Of a stretch of 64,000 nucleotides of DNA, positions 25,115 through 36,900 are shown piece by piece (position 1 is the stretch's first letter; the number at the start of each line of letters is the position of its first letter). The stretch spans positions 80,556,001 to 80,620,000 of the forward strand of contig JALJCS010000002.1 of assembly GCA_023055355.1 (NCBI GenBank), in the 5' to 3' direction. The DNA comes from Agelaius tricolor. Lineage: Eukaryota; Chordata; Aves; Passeriformes; Icteridae. Below the pieces are notes generated by a model. It was not told where the DNA came from, ran no database searches, and saw only the letters and a program-made list of their open reading frames with translations. A program made the translations under genes and the position numbers.

Positions 25115-25840
25115 ACGGACTAATTTGTGCTAGAAAGTAAGGAAACTGAAACTCCAGGTGGAAATTAAATAGGCAAAAAGTAATCACCTGGCCAGGTCAG
25201 GAGGGTTAACTCTCCCCTGACAGAAGCAGGAGGGAATCTTTAATGATCACAGGTGGTAGAAAATTCTCCTGACTTAAACTAGGAGCGAGACATCCAGCGG
25301 ACGAGCAGCCCCTGGTACCATGCTGAGGCACTGGTTCAGTGCTGGCCTGGGATATCATCCATTCCTGCTGAACTGGCTGTGATTTTGGTCATGGGAGATC
25401 ACAAAACAGGCAGAGAAACGTAGTGTACCTCTAATGCCCTACCCTGCTGGGTGTCCCAGCATTGCACAGCAATCTTTCTCTCCAGCTCTTGCCCCTGCCT
25501 GACCTTGCATCGCTTTTATGTTCCAGAGAGATCAAACAGGATGGCACAGAGTGACAGGAACGTTTGTTTTGCTTCTGTGAATGGGCATTGCTTGTGATTC
25601 ATGTGGTTCACAGTCCTGTGCTGTAGGAACAACTGTTTGGTATGGAGAAGAGTGGTAGGTGTTGGTGATTTGACTTGCCTTGCTAATCTCTAGCATCTAA
25701 GATTCATCTGCTTTGGGAAAAATGATCACAACATTATCAGGGATCTTTGAATGCAAAGCTTATCATAACTGAAAAGGAGATTGTGTCAAATACACTTACT
25801 GCATTCCTATGATGCTTTTCCCAAAATAAACATCTTCTGT

Positions 25841-25862
25841 ATATGCATAAAAATATGCATAT
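25841..25862. repeat. Inverted repeat carrying two ATGCAT cores
   Basis: ATATGCATA, loop AAAA, then TATGCATAT. Each arm contains an octamer-like ATGCAT core of the kind POU proteins bind. Function is unproven. Confidence 0.85.
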
Positions 25863-26524
25863 CTGCCTGAAAATGTTTTATGTGCTGCCTAAATTAAACT
25901 CTAGGTGTTAAACCATGGCACTTGTGGTTCTGTTGGAGAAATTCAGGAAATTCTATCTGCCGTTTTCCCTTCAACTGCTGTTATTTCGTTTGAGAGCATT
26001 ATTAATGGCATCCAACTGGCATATATTTAAGTCAGTGGCAGAGTACAACATCTCCATGAATACCTATGCTATGTGATTAGCATCAGCCTGCCTAAAAAAG
26101 AACAAACCAAGGCACCATATTGTGCTATCCATATTAAAAGAAGAAAATCAACCCTTAAAACTTTGTTACCTTGGAGTAATGTAAGAAGCAGGTTTTCTGT
26201 CTTATGATGGCATTTTACAATGAATCACTAACTCCTCCTTTCCTGTATCATCTCAATATTCAGTTCATTATGCTGTGCTAAAGAATAAAAGCATTTACTC
26301 TTCACAATGTTTATGTTGCTAAAGTGTTTTTTGTAATCAGCAATTTGTTTCTTTGAAGGGGTGTGTTTCAAACTATGGACATGCCTTACTGTGGTTGATA
26401 TGTTCCTTGGCTTGTTTGTTTTTCATAATGAAAATCTCTCTTCATGTGGTATTTTCTTTCCTTTGTTTCTTTTTTTAATTTAATGAACATTTCACTAATG
26501 CTGGCAAATGGCATAAATGAGATT

Positions 26525-26547
26525 TAAAAAAACCAAAAAAAACCAAA
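26525..26547. repeat. A-rich tract (A7-CC-A8-CC)
   Basis: A-runs are interrupted by CC pairs, then CAAGC. It is a simple A-rich sequence. Confidence 0.7.
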
Positions 26548-29500
26548 CAAGCTAAAAAGGATTAAAAGAGGTATCACATTTTAGAACATTTAGAAGTGTT
26601 TTTGTAGTTGTTACTTTAACATCTTAAGGAGAGGAAAAGTGAGTCTTGGGTGTCTTTATCCAATGACGCTGCTGTGATCACTTAGGCTAGCTTGATGGCT
26701 GCAGGTTTTCCATACAACAAATCCTGAATCAACCCACCACAGTCTGATTGCACTGGAACATACCTTTTTAATGATAACAGGTTCAGATATCAAAGACAGG
26801 AGATTATATGAATTCCTGATAGTTTAGGTGTTTAGCTGTAAGCCTGGATTTGATTGCAGGGGAGTTTAAGTGAGCTCACTTGCACAGTCAGAGCCATTAA
26901 CACTACCATGATGCTTCTCTGTGGCAAGGGGACGTATTTGTTTCCATCATATTCCCCAGGCGTTCTCCAGGATCGTGGCTGCTATGACACTGTAAACCCT
27001 CTGCAGCAGCTTCCTGCAGTAAAGCTCCCCAGGAACAGTAAGACAGCGATGCCATCACCAGTGGAATCGCTGTGCATGTCCCACTGCAGCTCCTCCTAGG
27101 GAGAGCTTGTTGCCCAACTCTGGGTTCATGTGTGCAGTTCAAAACAGTAGGAATTGCTTCATCCTCAGAGATTCTTGAATGCTTTCCCTTGGTTGTTGTC
27201 TTCTGTCTTGCCTGTGCCAGATAGACATTTCTGTAGCTGTTTTCTTCAAAAGCACCCATAAAGAAATTTTTGTTTGGCTTTGCTTTTCATTCTGTAAAAC
27301 AATTTTTCAGGAAGTGAGGATCTGAAGAAAAGAGATTGACTTAAGTAATACATGATGGGAAATGATGCGTGTATATATGTATCTAGAAACAGAAAACAGA
27401 AAAAAACAGAAGTCTGCAGTTGTATTTCTAAATGTATTCAAAGTCTGCAGGGTGTGGGGAGGAAGGGGCAGCAGTGACTTTCTGCAAAGTAACTTTATAA
27501 GGAATTTCCCTTCTGGGGCCTGACATTGCTTGGACCCATGTCCTGGAAAATTCACTTAGCCCTCTATTTTAATTTTCCATTCAGAGAAGGGTATTAAAAA
27601 TACCTTCTTCTTCAAGTTGCATGGAGAAACTGGTGTCTGCAAAGTTGCTGTTTAAGGGGACAGGAATGAATCAAAACATTAACTTCACTTCGTGATCAGT
27701 TTTTGTAGCAACATTTTCATGCCTCTCGTGCAAATGCTACTGCTGTGAGAGCGTGTGTCAGAGCTCTTCAGTTCCAAAACAAGTCCTGACAGGAAGGCTC
27801 TTGCCAGCAGCTCCTGACAAGATGGTAGGTGGTTGCTGTGCAGTGTTAGGAATAGCGCCATGCTGACTGCTTGTGTCCAGCCAAAGATTGTCCACAGAGA
27901 ATGGCAAGGCCAGATCTGGTAGCAGCCTTCTACCAGGTGTTGTCTCCTCTTTATAGCACAGCTTAAGCCTTACTTCCCTCCCCCTCACTGTGTGTTGCTA
28001 CTGGAAACAAGTGAAACTTGGAATTCTAAAGAGATTTTTTAAAATGCCCCAGCGTGCAGAGATCAGATGCCAATGGCAGCAGTCAGAGGGAGGATCATCT
28101 CCCTGCTAGGGTGTGGGCTGGACCTTGAGAGACTTTCCTTCCTGGCACTGCTCTCACCAGGAGTTTCCAAATGAGCTGATGTTCAAGCCATCATCAGCTG
28201 CAGCGGCGGCACCGGCTCCCAGCTGCTGGCATGTGCAGGAGGAAGCACTCAGCAGCTCAGACATTCTTCTTTACCAGTCCCCCCATGGTTTGCATGTCCC
28301 ACATGGAACTGCCTTGGGTTCTGGTGCAGCAATTAGGGATCTCTTCAGGAGGTGTGGCTGAAAATTTTTTTGAGGAAGGAAAATACTTCATCCTTTTATT
28401 TTTGCTGTTAAGAGTTTTACTCACTAAATGTTTGCTCTTCACACTAAATTATTTCCTTTCATGCTGTATCTGAGAATTTGCAGTCCAATTTGAGAAGAGC
28501 AAGAGCTGTTGCAATGCTCTGGAGGGAGGCTGATGCTGCTGCAGCATCTGAGCAGGACAGGCAGCTGTTTTGCTTCCAGACAAGAAGATTGGTACAGAGC
28601 TGCTCAGAGATGCCAAACCTCAGTTTCCTGCTCTTGTTCAGAACTGAACATTTCTGATACAATTTCTGAGCTTTAAGTTCACCAATTCTGGCACACATGG
28701 TATTTAGTTGCCTCCAAACAGCTTTTAGGAGGACAGTTTGGTACTGAGATAGGTCAAATCTGCCTTATTCTCCTTATTTTTAGCAGTGAAATCCATTTTC
28801 TCCATTCATCGGTTGAGCTGCCCTACAGCTCTATCCTATAAACTGGAAAAGCTGGCACAGCCCTTCCCTTCTCTGCATTGCCATCTTTGCAGCCCCTGGG
28901 TAGCACTGTGGGTAAGAGGCCATTGCAACTTTGTGACCTTCAGTGTTCCAGCGAAGGAAACATTTCTCCTCCTGCCTTCTGCTTTAAAATAGTTACCCAT
29001 GCATTGACTGTTTATTTTGATGTGTTACAAGCTGCCTAAAAAACTGGAAAAAGCAGGTGCTGATTTGCAGGGTGTCAGCAGCAAGGTGGGCAGCTGAACC
29101 CTAAGCTCTTCTGAATGCTGTGTGCAGGTCCCTCCATCCTTTCTTGCACCATTTCTCTCTACACTTGCAGAGTTTCAGATGCTCTGCAGCCGTACGTATG
29201 TCTGAGTTTTGTTTTCTATCCTGCTCAGATGAGGTGGAGAGTCAGCTTTTGTAAGCAGGTCCTATTGTGGTGGTTGCTCACAGTTGGCATTGGGAAGTAT
29301 GTCCTTTTTCCTTTCCAGATGTTCTCTGCTACCAAATAAGGGGAAAACATGTGTTTCCCAATGCTGTGATAAGTCAGAGGTATAAGTTAGAGCTTTACCA
29401 TATTGAGAAAGGAATGCAAAGTGCAACCTTCTCTATCAGCAATGAATGTTTAGACTTGAGCTAAAAGACATGGCAGTATTCACTAAAACAGGCTACATCA

Positions 29501-30379
29501 CTATACAGAGGGAGCAATGTCTTTTTTTGGCCTTTTTAATTTGTCTTTTGCATTAAAAGTATTTCTGTTAGTTAGATTTCTCATTAGATACAATTCTGTA
29601 TTTTGTTCTTGTTCTCCTTGGCTAAAGTCCCTCAACTGAATCCAACCAAAAATAAAAAAAAATGTATCAGCTCATTTTAGTTAACTTGCTTTCTCATATC
29701 ATTTTTCTAATTTCTATGAACAGCTGAATTTACTTTAGTTAATAATAAACTATCTAAAAAGGGGGCACAGGAAAATTAAAATAAATAGAACTAATCTGTT
29801 CATCAGCTTGCTATTAGTTTCATTTTTTTTCCCTTTCAGCATTTGTTTTTTCTTGTTTGGCTTAATGTACTATCTATCTTCTCTTAATGGAGTAAACCAA
29901 GCTCTTTTTGTTACTATGCTCTCCTAAAGCAGGAAACGACCTTTAAAAAAGACATTATCAGCCAAATCAGCTACAAAATATGTTGCTAAGTTTCTAGTTT
30001 TTAGATAGCTATTAAATAAATAAAATCAGAAACTGTGACTGGCACTGAGAAACCTAAATCACCATGAAATCTGAAGCATTTCCTTCTGCCAGGATGTGGT
30101 AGATGTCGGGGAACTCTGTTAGCTGCTTTTTATCTTTGCTGAAAGAAAAGCACAAAGAGCCAGGAGAAGGTTTGGAGGTGTAACATAGCCCCTGGTACCA
30201 CATGTTTTTTACATGAACAAAGGAGCCAGGCCAGAGCTCTCAGAAGCATTCTGGGTGAGCGCCAGTCACCTGCGGAGCTCCTAGGTACCTTCAGTGGTGT
30301 CCAGCATTGTGTCTCCAGGGCTGAGGGAAGCCTCAAACAGTTGTGGATGATTCTGAAAGCAGGAGTAAATTTCTTAAGG

Positions 30380-30900
30380 TGCCTTGCATCTGTCCTGGTT
30401 ACAGGTCATAAGCAGAATGGGGATCAGCTGCTTCTTGCTGGGCTGGGACCACAGGCTTTATGGTGCTGATGTCCCCAGGCTGTCACGGGTAGACCAGTGC
30501 CAAAGAGCCTCTTGTTCCCACGGGAGGTGGCACTCCAAAGAGGACTCCATCTTTGGAGCAGCTACAGGGTTGCTCTTGCTGCTGGCCCAGCTGGGGCATT
30601 GAGCTCCAGTTCTTGCTGGAGCTCTACAGAAAGCCACTGGTTGGAACTGCAATGGCCCCTGCCAGCACATCACCTCCCTAGGCAAGGCCATGCTGCTTCC
30701 AGCTCCAGCAGGACTTTCAGTGGCAGATATTGCCATTGGCCTGTCTCATTGGTCTGTCCATCTGCTGAGCAGTTTGCTTTGGAAAAGCAGAAGGCTGGGA
30801 ATTCTGAACAGTCCAGAGATGTAGTATGGTCACAGATGTGCTGATGGGTGCTGCAAAGAAAGCATTTTCTTTTTGAACTGTCAGCACCGTCTGTGGCTTG
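30380..30900. other. GC-rich patch with overlapping frames on both strands
   Basis: Overlapping open frames of 72-115 codons on both strands reflect stop-poor GC-rich sequence, not coding. It is rich in CTGCT/CAGCT words and contains the GAGCTCCAG inverted repeat. It may be an unrecognised old repeat. I found no LINE, LTR or exon signature. Confidence 0.5.
30601..30624. repeat. Inverted repeat, 9-bp arms
   Basis: GAGCTCCAG, loop TTCTTG, then CTGGAGCTC. It is GC-richer than the other hairpins and lies in the GC-rich patch at 30.4-30.8 kb. Confidence 0.85.
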
Positions 30901-33900
30901 ACACAATATTTTATCTTCATTTTAAACTTTTTACTCATTATTAAAATATTTAAATTGGCTGGCGTGAAATCCTATAGGAATAGTATGAGTTTATTTCGGG
31001 GCAGTGGTTCTTAAAAGAGCCCCATAAGCAATAAGCATAACCATGTATGGAGGCGGCAGGGATCAGTCCAGAGGAAAACTCACTGTCAGTTCAAATGTAA
31101 TCCATATGTTAAAACTATAGGAAGTGTTTCTTAGTCAGATGGTTGGGCTAATATCAAGTTATGTTCCCTCGTGGGAGACCTAACTTTCAAGCTCACATAA
31201 TGATAAGTGCTTTACTGAAGTAATTGTCAATGTGATGTGGGGCTTAAGAATATTGGTTTGGAAATTATGTGACATTTTGCCAGGTAATGGCCTCAGTTAA
31301 TTTTGTGGGGCAGTGGGAAATGGTATTGGCCCCTTATCACACACATCAAGCATGCACACATTAAATATGAGCCCCTCTGACACTGGTCTAGGGAACAGGG
31401 ACATGTATCTGCTGTCCTAGTGGATGTGCTACATGGTTACAGCTCAGGAACAGGGATTGACAAGCTGTGAATGTGATGCAGTATTTACTGGGAAATCAGA
31501 CATGGAGGCAGCTTGACCATTCCCTTGCCTTTCCTGCTGTAATGTCACATAAGCAGCGCTGAAGTGCCAGAGTTGAGGTTGGATGAAAAAAGAGGTGGTT
31601 GAAAACTAATGGCTGAAAAACCTTTTCCCCCCTCTGCCCTCCACTTTTTCAGATAAAATTTTGCTCTCAATCTGTGTTCAATTTTGCCTAGTTCTAGATC
31701 AGCCTGAAATGAGGTGCAAATTTGCAAAAGGAACAGCAAATGGCCATTGAGACAAGCGCGGGAGGTGGAGGTTGTGCAAGTGTCAAGCAGGTTTTGGGCA
31801 CAGTTTGTGGTATCATTTCTCTGAGAATCAGAATACAGTTCAACATGCTGGGATCAAGGCCAAGTTTTCAAAACAGCTCAGGGACACCTAGGTAAGGGGC
31901 TGAATTTTGGGCTTTCAGGCATAATGCAGGCAGATTTTTAGGACCCTGGTGGGAGCTAAGTTTCATCTCAAATACAAGTCCATACCAAGATCTACATTCA
32001 GGCAATTGTCAGTGAGAAGTGAGAAACTCCTCTGGTAAAAGTGAGCACAAACATGCAGAGATATTTTTTTTATTCCTCCAACAAAGAAGTGCTGTATTGC
32101 CAGTATGTCCAGTCTGTCAAAACAATGATTACTGCATTCAGGATACTGTACTTGGGGGTTTTGTCCATTCTTGTTTGTTATAAATATTCTTGGAGGATGG
32201 AGAACTTCAGTACATTGCTTTTTGGACATGGAAATAACACAGAGATCCAGCAACATGCAGTTTTTGATGTGAGGTGGTGATTGCTCTTTAAATCTCAGTA
32301 GCTATGCAGCTTGACACTCAGCTTTTGGGATAATAGATAAATTATTCAAGCAACTTCAGCCAAACCTTTTTCTTTCTTTTAATATGTCATGAATTCTGCA
32401 TACTTGCTTCTGCTGCAAATTCCAGGGGATAGAAAAACATGCTAATATTTACTAGTCAACTTGATTGCATTTGACACAGTAGGCTTATAAAATAATTTCT
32501 TTAAGAGACTTTTAGTTTAAAAAGAAGGAAATCCTTAATCAGGTCAGCAGCAGTCTGTCTTTACCTCTTAAACAAATTCAGTGGGAAACTGCTGGAAGAT
32601 TGATGATAATGATTACTATTTATTTATTTATATTACCATAGTTCCCCTAAAGCTCATGTTCCTCTTTTTGCTATGAGTGTGTGTTAACAAAAAGCATTTG
32701 CACTTCCAAGTGTTTACAGTCTATGCAACACTGCCTCAGAAAGCTGCCAGTCTCAGTAAATGCCATCAGAATGTTTGCTACAAGTTCTAGCTGCTTCAGA
32801 CTTCTTGCCTTAAAAACAAAGAAAACTGACTCACGATACTCTCTCTACTGGTATGTTAGTTCTATCTTGTACCTTCTTTCTTAGCTACCATCTTAAATTG
32901 CAGCTATAACAGCATGAGTGAAATGGAGTCTGAAAAAATACAGACTGGAACCAAAGGCAAATCATCTCTGAGCACAACATGGCAAACTTCTTGCAAAAGT
33001 GATGTCATATTTCAATACCATACAGGGAAGAACTTTGGATGAGTTGTGTGTATGCACATACTGTATTTATTAAAAGACTTTTAATATGCTACACCTCTCA
33101 CATCTTCTACACACAATTAAAAAAACCTAAAATATTTTAACTTGCACAGGATAGGTGTTAACTTTGGGTATTTTAAAATATTTTTCATCAGCTCTAAAAA
33201 TGGTATTCATCATATTCAGTTTACATTCAGAAGTATCAAGTACAATACCAACACTGTAAGAAAATAGAAATTTTTTTTGGGTCTGCATTCTTATTTAGAA
33301 TATGGGAAGACTGGTGCTTCTTTTTGTAATGTTGCTATTCTTACTCCTTTCTTGAATCATGACTCATATTTATTACATGGCATGGATACTTCAAAAAGAC
33401 ACCTCAATTTAAGGAAAGTTGTGGATCCATTGCTGTAAACAAACCAAATTTGACAGGAGAGAAAATTAATGTATGCATTTCCAAAGAATGGTAATCTATA
33501 GTAATGTCATTTTTAAATCCTTGATATTTCAATGATAATAATGTCTAAATTATGTGCTAAATTTATGTTATGTTTTGCTTTAAAAATGTGCAAAGTACCT
33601 TTTTAGATTTAAATGGCACTTAAGCATATTCTTAGAATTAATCTGAGTAAAGATAAAGTTTGTTAACTGAAAGATTATTTTATGACATTTCCCTGAGATC
33701 TGTGTTTACTTTATGTTAAAGTAAATATTTTTGTCAAAATGAACTAAATAAGAAAGAGTCTGAGGATAGAAGATGGGGAAAGTTATTTTCCCAGCTAACA
33801 GTCTCTGAAAGGATGAGAGCTGAAGAGGTGGCTGATAATACATCTCACCTCCTCATCAATGGATCCCTTGCCCACATTCTTCTGGAGCATATCTCTTTAG

Positions 33901-36590
33901 CCAGCACAGATTTTCTTGTGCTCAATCTGTGTTTCACTGTTGCCTTTTCTACATCCTCATCATCATCATGCTGCCCACGAGTTTCTCTGTATGTTGTGCA
34001 ATTCCCTGTTATATGCTGTCAACAGGAAACAGATCCATCACACAAGGGAGATTGAAATCAGACATGGGTGTCCCAATTTATTACGCATCACTACTCAAGT
34101 TTCTCTGGTCTGGTTTATTTCTTGAGAGCTGAGTTTAAGAAAAATCTCCCTTTTCTCTAAGTGGTTCAAAACATTTCAGGAAAAAGAGAAGTTGGTATTC
34201 ACCATTAAAGCAGTCTGAGGTTGACAACACACCATTACTGAAAATGGATATTGATATTCACATGTCTGAAAACATAACCAGGTCATACCAATTTCTGTGG
34301 TACTAATAAACTGTCATCACACAACTTGTCCTCTCCACTCTTTGTCCTGGTTCCATGGGCCATGTTAAATGATGATTTATCACCCATGCTGTGGCAAACT
34401 AGTTCAAATTACCATGTGGATGGTGCCTTGTGAGTGTATCTACTTTCTGTATGTCAGGGTCAAAATACAAGTTCCCAGCGTATAGGTTTCTGACCCGAGT
34501 CACTGTTATGCCACGTGGAAACCTGATGATTTTCCAAAGTTCCCACTTTCTCTTGCTGCTCTGCTGTGAATTTTTTCTCCTCTCCACCTCCTGGCAGTAT
34601 CTAGGCTGATGATTTGAAACAATTCTTCATATAATATATGATGCTTTTTGAAGGGTGTAGAGCAGAAAGTGTTGTGCTTTTGATCACCTGTCAGGAGAAG
34701 AAAGTCAAGATAATCCTGACTGCAAGCCTGTATGACAACAAGCACAAGCAGATTTTGACTGATAGACATAAACAGAAGTATGTTTATAGGTAACTTTTGT
34801 GAAACAACATCTCCAACCGCTTTGGCTTTTGTCAATCTTGCTTTGCTAATGAGGTACCAATGGAAACAAAGGCTGTATCTGTTCCTGTCAACAGGAACTC
34901 ATAATAAGTAGAGACATATAAAGATGTGGAATGGGAACTGTGTGGGATTTTGGAGGCAGAAGTGGATATTGGTTTGTTTGGTTTTTTATTTGTTTGGTTT
35001 TTTTAATGAAGATCTGATGTACAATTCACTTCTTTTATGGTTTAGATTATACCGAAATCAATAGAAAGATTCCATTATGTAAAAATGGGAGCTGAGTGAG
35101 ATCTTCAGGCTGGGACTAATTATTAGGTCCTCCATGCTTTGTTTCTCCTAGTGAACTCATGTCTTCTAGGCAGGTTGCAAATTAAGTCTTGAACTCTTTC
35201 AGAAAAGAAAGCAAAGCACTGAAACCTCCAGTTTAGCTTACCTTTATCTGAGCCTGACATGGGTAAATAGCAGTTACTACACCACTGAATAGGGTGGTGA
35301 AAGTGCATGAAATCTTTTAAATGATGTAAAATATCAATCATGAGAATGTACTTCTTTTTTCTCCTATAGAATGATTCATTTTCTTTTATTAGATATTGAT
35401 GCTGTGAAACAGATTTACCTTTGCTGCCAAAAATACTAATCTATATATGTGTCAAGTATATATATGTACAAGCACACACTCCTATATATATCTTTAATAT
35501 TTTGTTATAGATGTGTGTTCCTACACACAGAGCAATTTCTCAACTGTAGTAACCCAAAAGTAGTACAGCTTCTTTGCTCCAGCACTGTCTTTTGTTTAAG
35601 GAAGCAATCATTGATATTCCAAACACATCAACAGTTGTATCAGGCTGAAAGTCTCCCTGGTTCCTCACTGCCCCTCTGTCTGTGTCCAGGCTCTGATGGT
35701 TCTGCTGAGGGTGGAGGGATGGGACAGCAGCAGGGATGGGGTCACCCCCTTAGGCTGGCCCAAAGTGTTCCCCTGCCCAGAAAAAGCAACTTCCCGTGGT
35801 TAAGTTGGGTCTTGTAGTAAGTGCAATATAAATGCATCACTGTGCTTTAACAAAGCCTCCATCACACCCACGTGAAGTGAGCTTTACTATAATGTGTTTT
35901 GATATCAACTGCTTTGAGCTTTTTCATGCTTCTCAAAAAAAAGGGTGCTAGGAAAACAATGGCTATGTCTATCCCTGTTTGGAAAATGATGCTAAAGATC
36001 ATCCCATGCCACTGAGGCCAGCTGATGTATTTTAGTAGTTTTAAACTGCCATAGTTTCCAGAACAAGATGACTGCATCCATGCTGCCTTTTTGGGAGTGG
36101 TCCTTGGTCCATGCTAGCTCCTGAGAATTATTTTTGCTAAACAGAGTAGATATCATCCCGGTGATTGTTTTTCCCCCCACAACTGCATAATATAGATAAC
36201 TAAGCTCTAGTGTCTGGAAACATTTCTTGGCTCCATCTAGAAGAGAGTTAGCCAGTGGATTTATCATCCCCATAGAATTTAGACACAAGTCTCACATAAA
36301 TTGATGGGATTTACAAATACATTGCTCCACTGGAGTTAGCTTGTGGTTGCACAGAGGTTTCATTTATTTCAGGTTTTTTTTGTAGTATCCAAATGCTCAC
36401 AACCAAGCATAAAAACCTCAACTAAGACTGCTGCTAAGAAAACAGGCCCTTTTTGAGTCAATTATGCTGCTGTGATTAATCAGTTCTGGTCAGGTTATGG
36501 AGAAAGTCAGTGAATTCATAGGTGGAAATGCGCAGAGTTATGGTGGTGAATTGGGATAAGACACTGGAAAAGAAATGTGTGCTTTTTATG
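30900..36590. other. Unique AT-rich DNA
   Basis: Apart from the ancient repeat relic near 31.9 kb, a CATCATCATCAT run at 33956-33969 and TTTG-rich sequence at 34969-35004, I see nothing supportable. The frames at 34506-34835 (-) and 35449-35817 (+) have no family resemblance. Confidence 0.65.
31855..31962. repeat. Ancient amniote repeat relic (CR1/L3-like)
   Basis: AAGGCCAAGTTTTCAAAACA, then CTCAGGGACACCTAGGTAAG and GGGCTGAATTTTGGGC, followed by GGTGGGAGCTAAG, resembles a diverged repeat plentiful in turtles and crocodilians. That repeat has GGCCAAATTTTCAAAA, a 'TGCCTAAGT' block and 'CAATGGGAGTTAG' in the same order. Divergence is high, so class and strand are uncertain. It is probably an insertion older than birds. 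Confidence 0.4.
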
Positions 36591-36900
36591 GAGTAATTAT
36601 GTACACAAAACCGCGTTTTCCATCCCTGTTTCCCCCATTCTATGCTTTAATTTTTCTTGACATTGGATCCATTATGGTATCGTATGAGTTTCGTCACAGA
36701 AGTAAATAACAGCTTGTTTCCTTGGGAGCAATTGAAAAACAGAGTAAAAACAGCACTTACTGTTTTTGAAAGTTGTCACATTGTCATGGCAGTGAAGTGT
36801 TGCATCATGTTGTCATGACAACTCAAATTATAAAAACTGATTTAAAGAAAAATAGAAGCAGTGCTCAATGATTAAAATCATTTAACATTAAAGATTTCAG
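36590..36900. promoter_or_regulatory. Candidate conserved enhancer with RFX-type palindromes
   Basis: The patch holds several CpGs (ACCGCGTTTTCC, TATCGTATGAGTTTCGTCAC) in otherwise CpG-poor DNA. It contains the perfect 14-bp palindrome GTTGTCATGACAAC at 36809-36822, an X-box-like site of the kind RFX factors bind (consensus close to GTTGCCATGGCAAC). A related site, ATTGTCATGGCAGT, lies at 36780-36793, 29 bp upstream. Next to them is the inverted repeat ATGATT-AA-AATCAT (36868-36881), which is homeodomain-like. Retained CpGs and clustered sites suggest purifying selection, but no alignment was available. No exon is visible. Confidence 0.4.

Larger units (their letters stand above)
21917..30380. 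other. Unique DNA with GC-richer patches
   Basis: Composition rises around 25200-25520, 27000-27130 and 27960-28300, where GCAGCGGCGGCACCGGCTCC (28200-28220) is the most CpG-dense point. Frames across these patches (for example 28113-28361 and 26903-27259 minus) are Ala/Ser/Cys-rich without recognisable domains. 23930-24130 looks complex and element-like. No gene is supported. Confidence 0.6.

Noticed and set aside
30458..30906. Overlapping ORFs on both strands in the GC-rich patch
   Set aside because: Stop codons are rare in GC-rich DNA. Openness on both strands in several frames indicates composition, not coding.
35449..35817. 122-codon plus-strand ORF
   Set aside because: It begins in an AT-rich simple-sequence stretch and ends in GC-rich unrelated sequence. 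No family resemblance.
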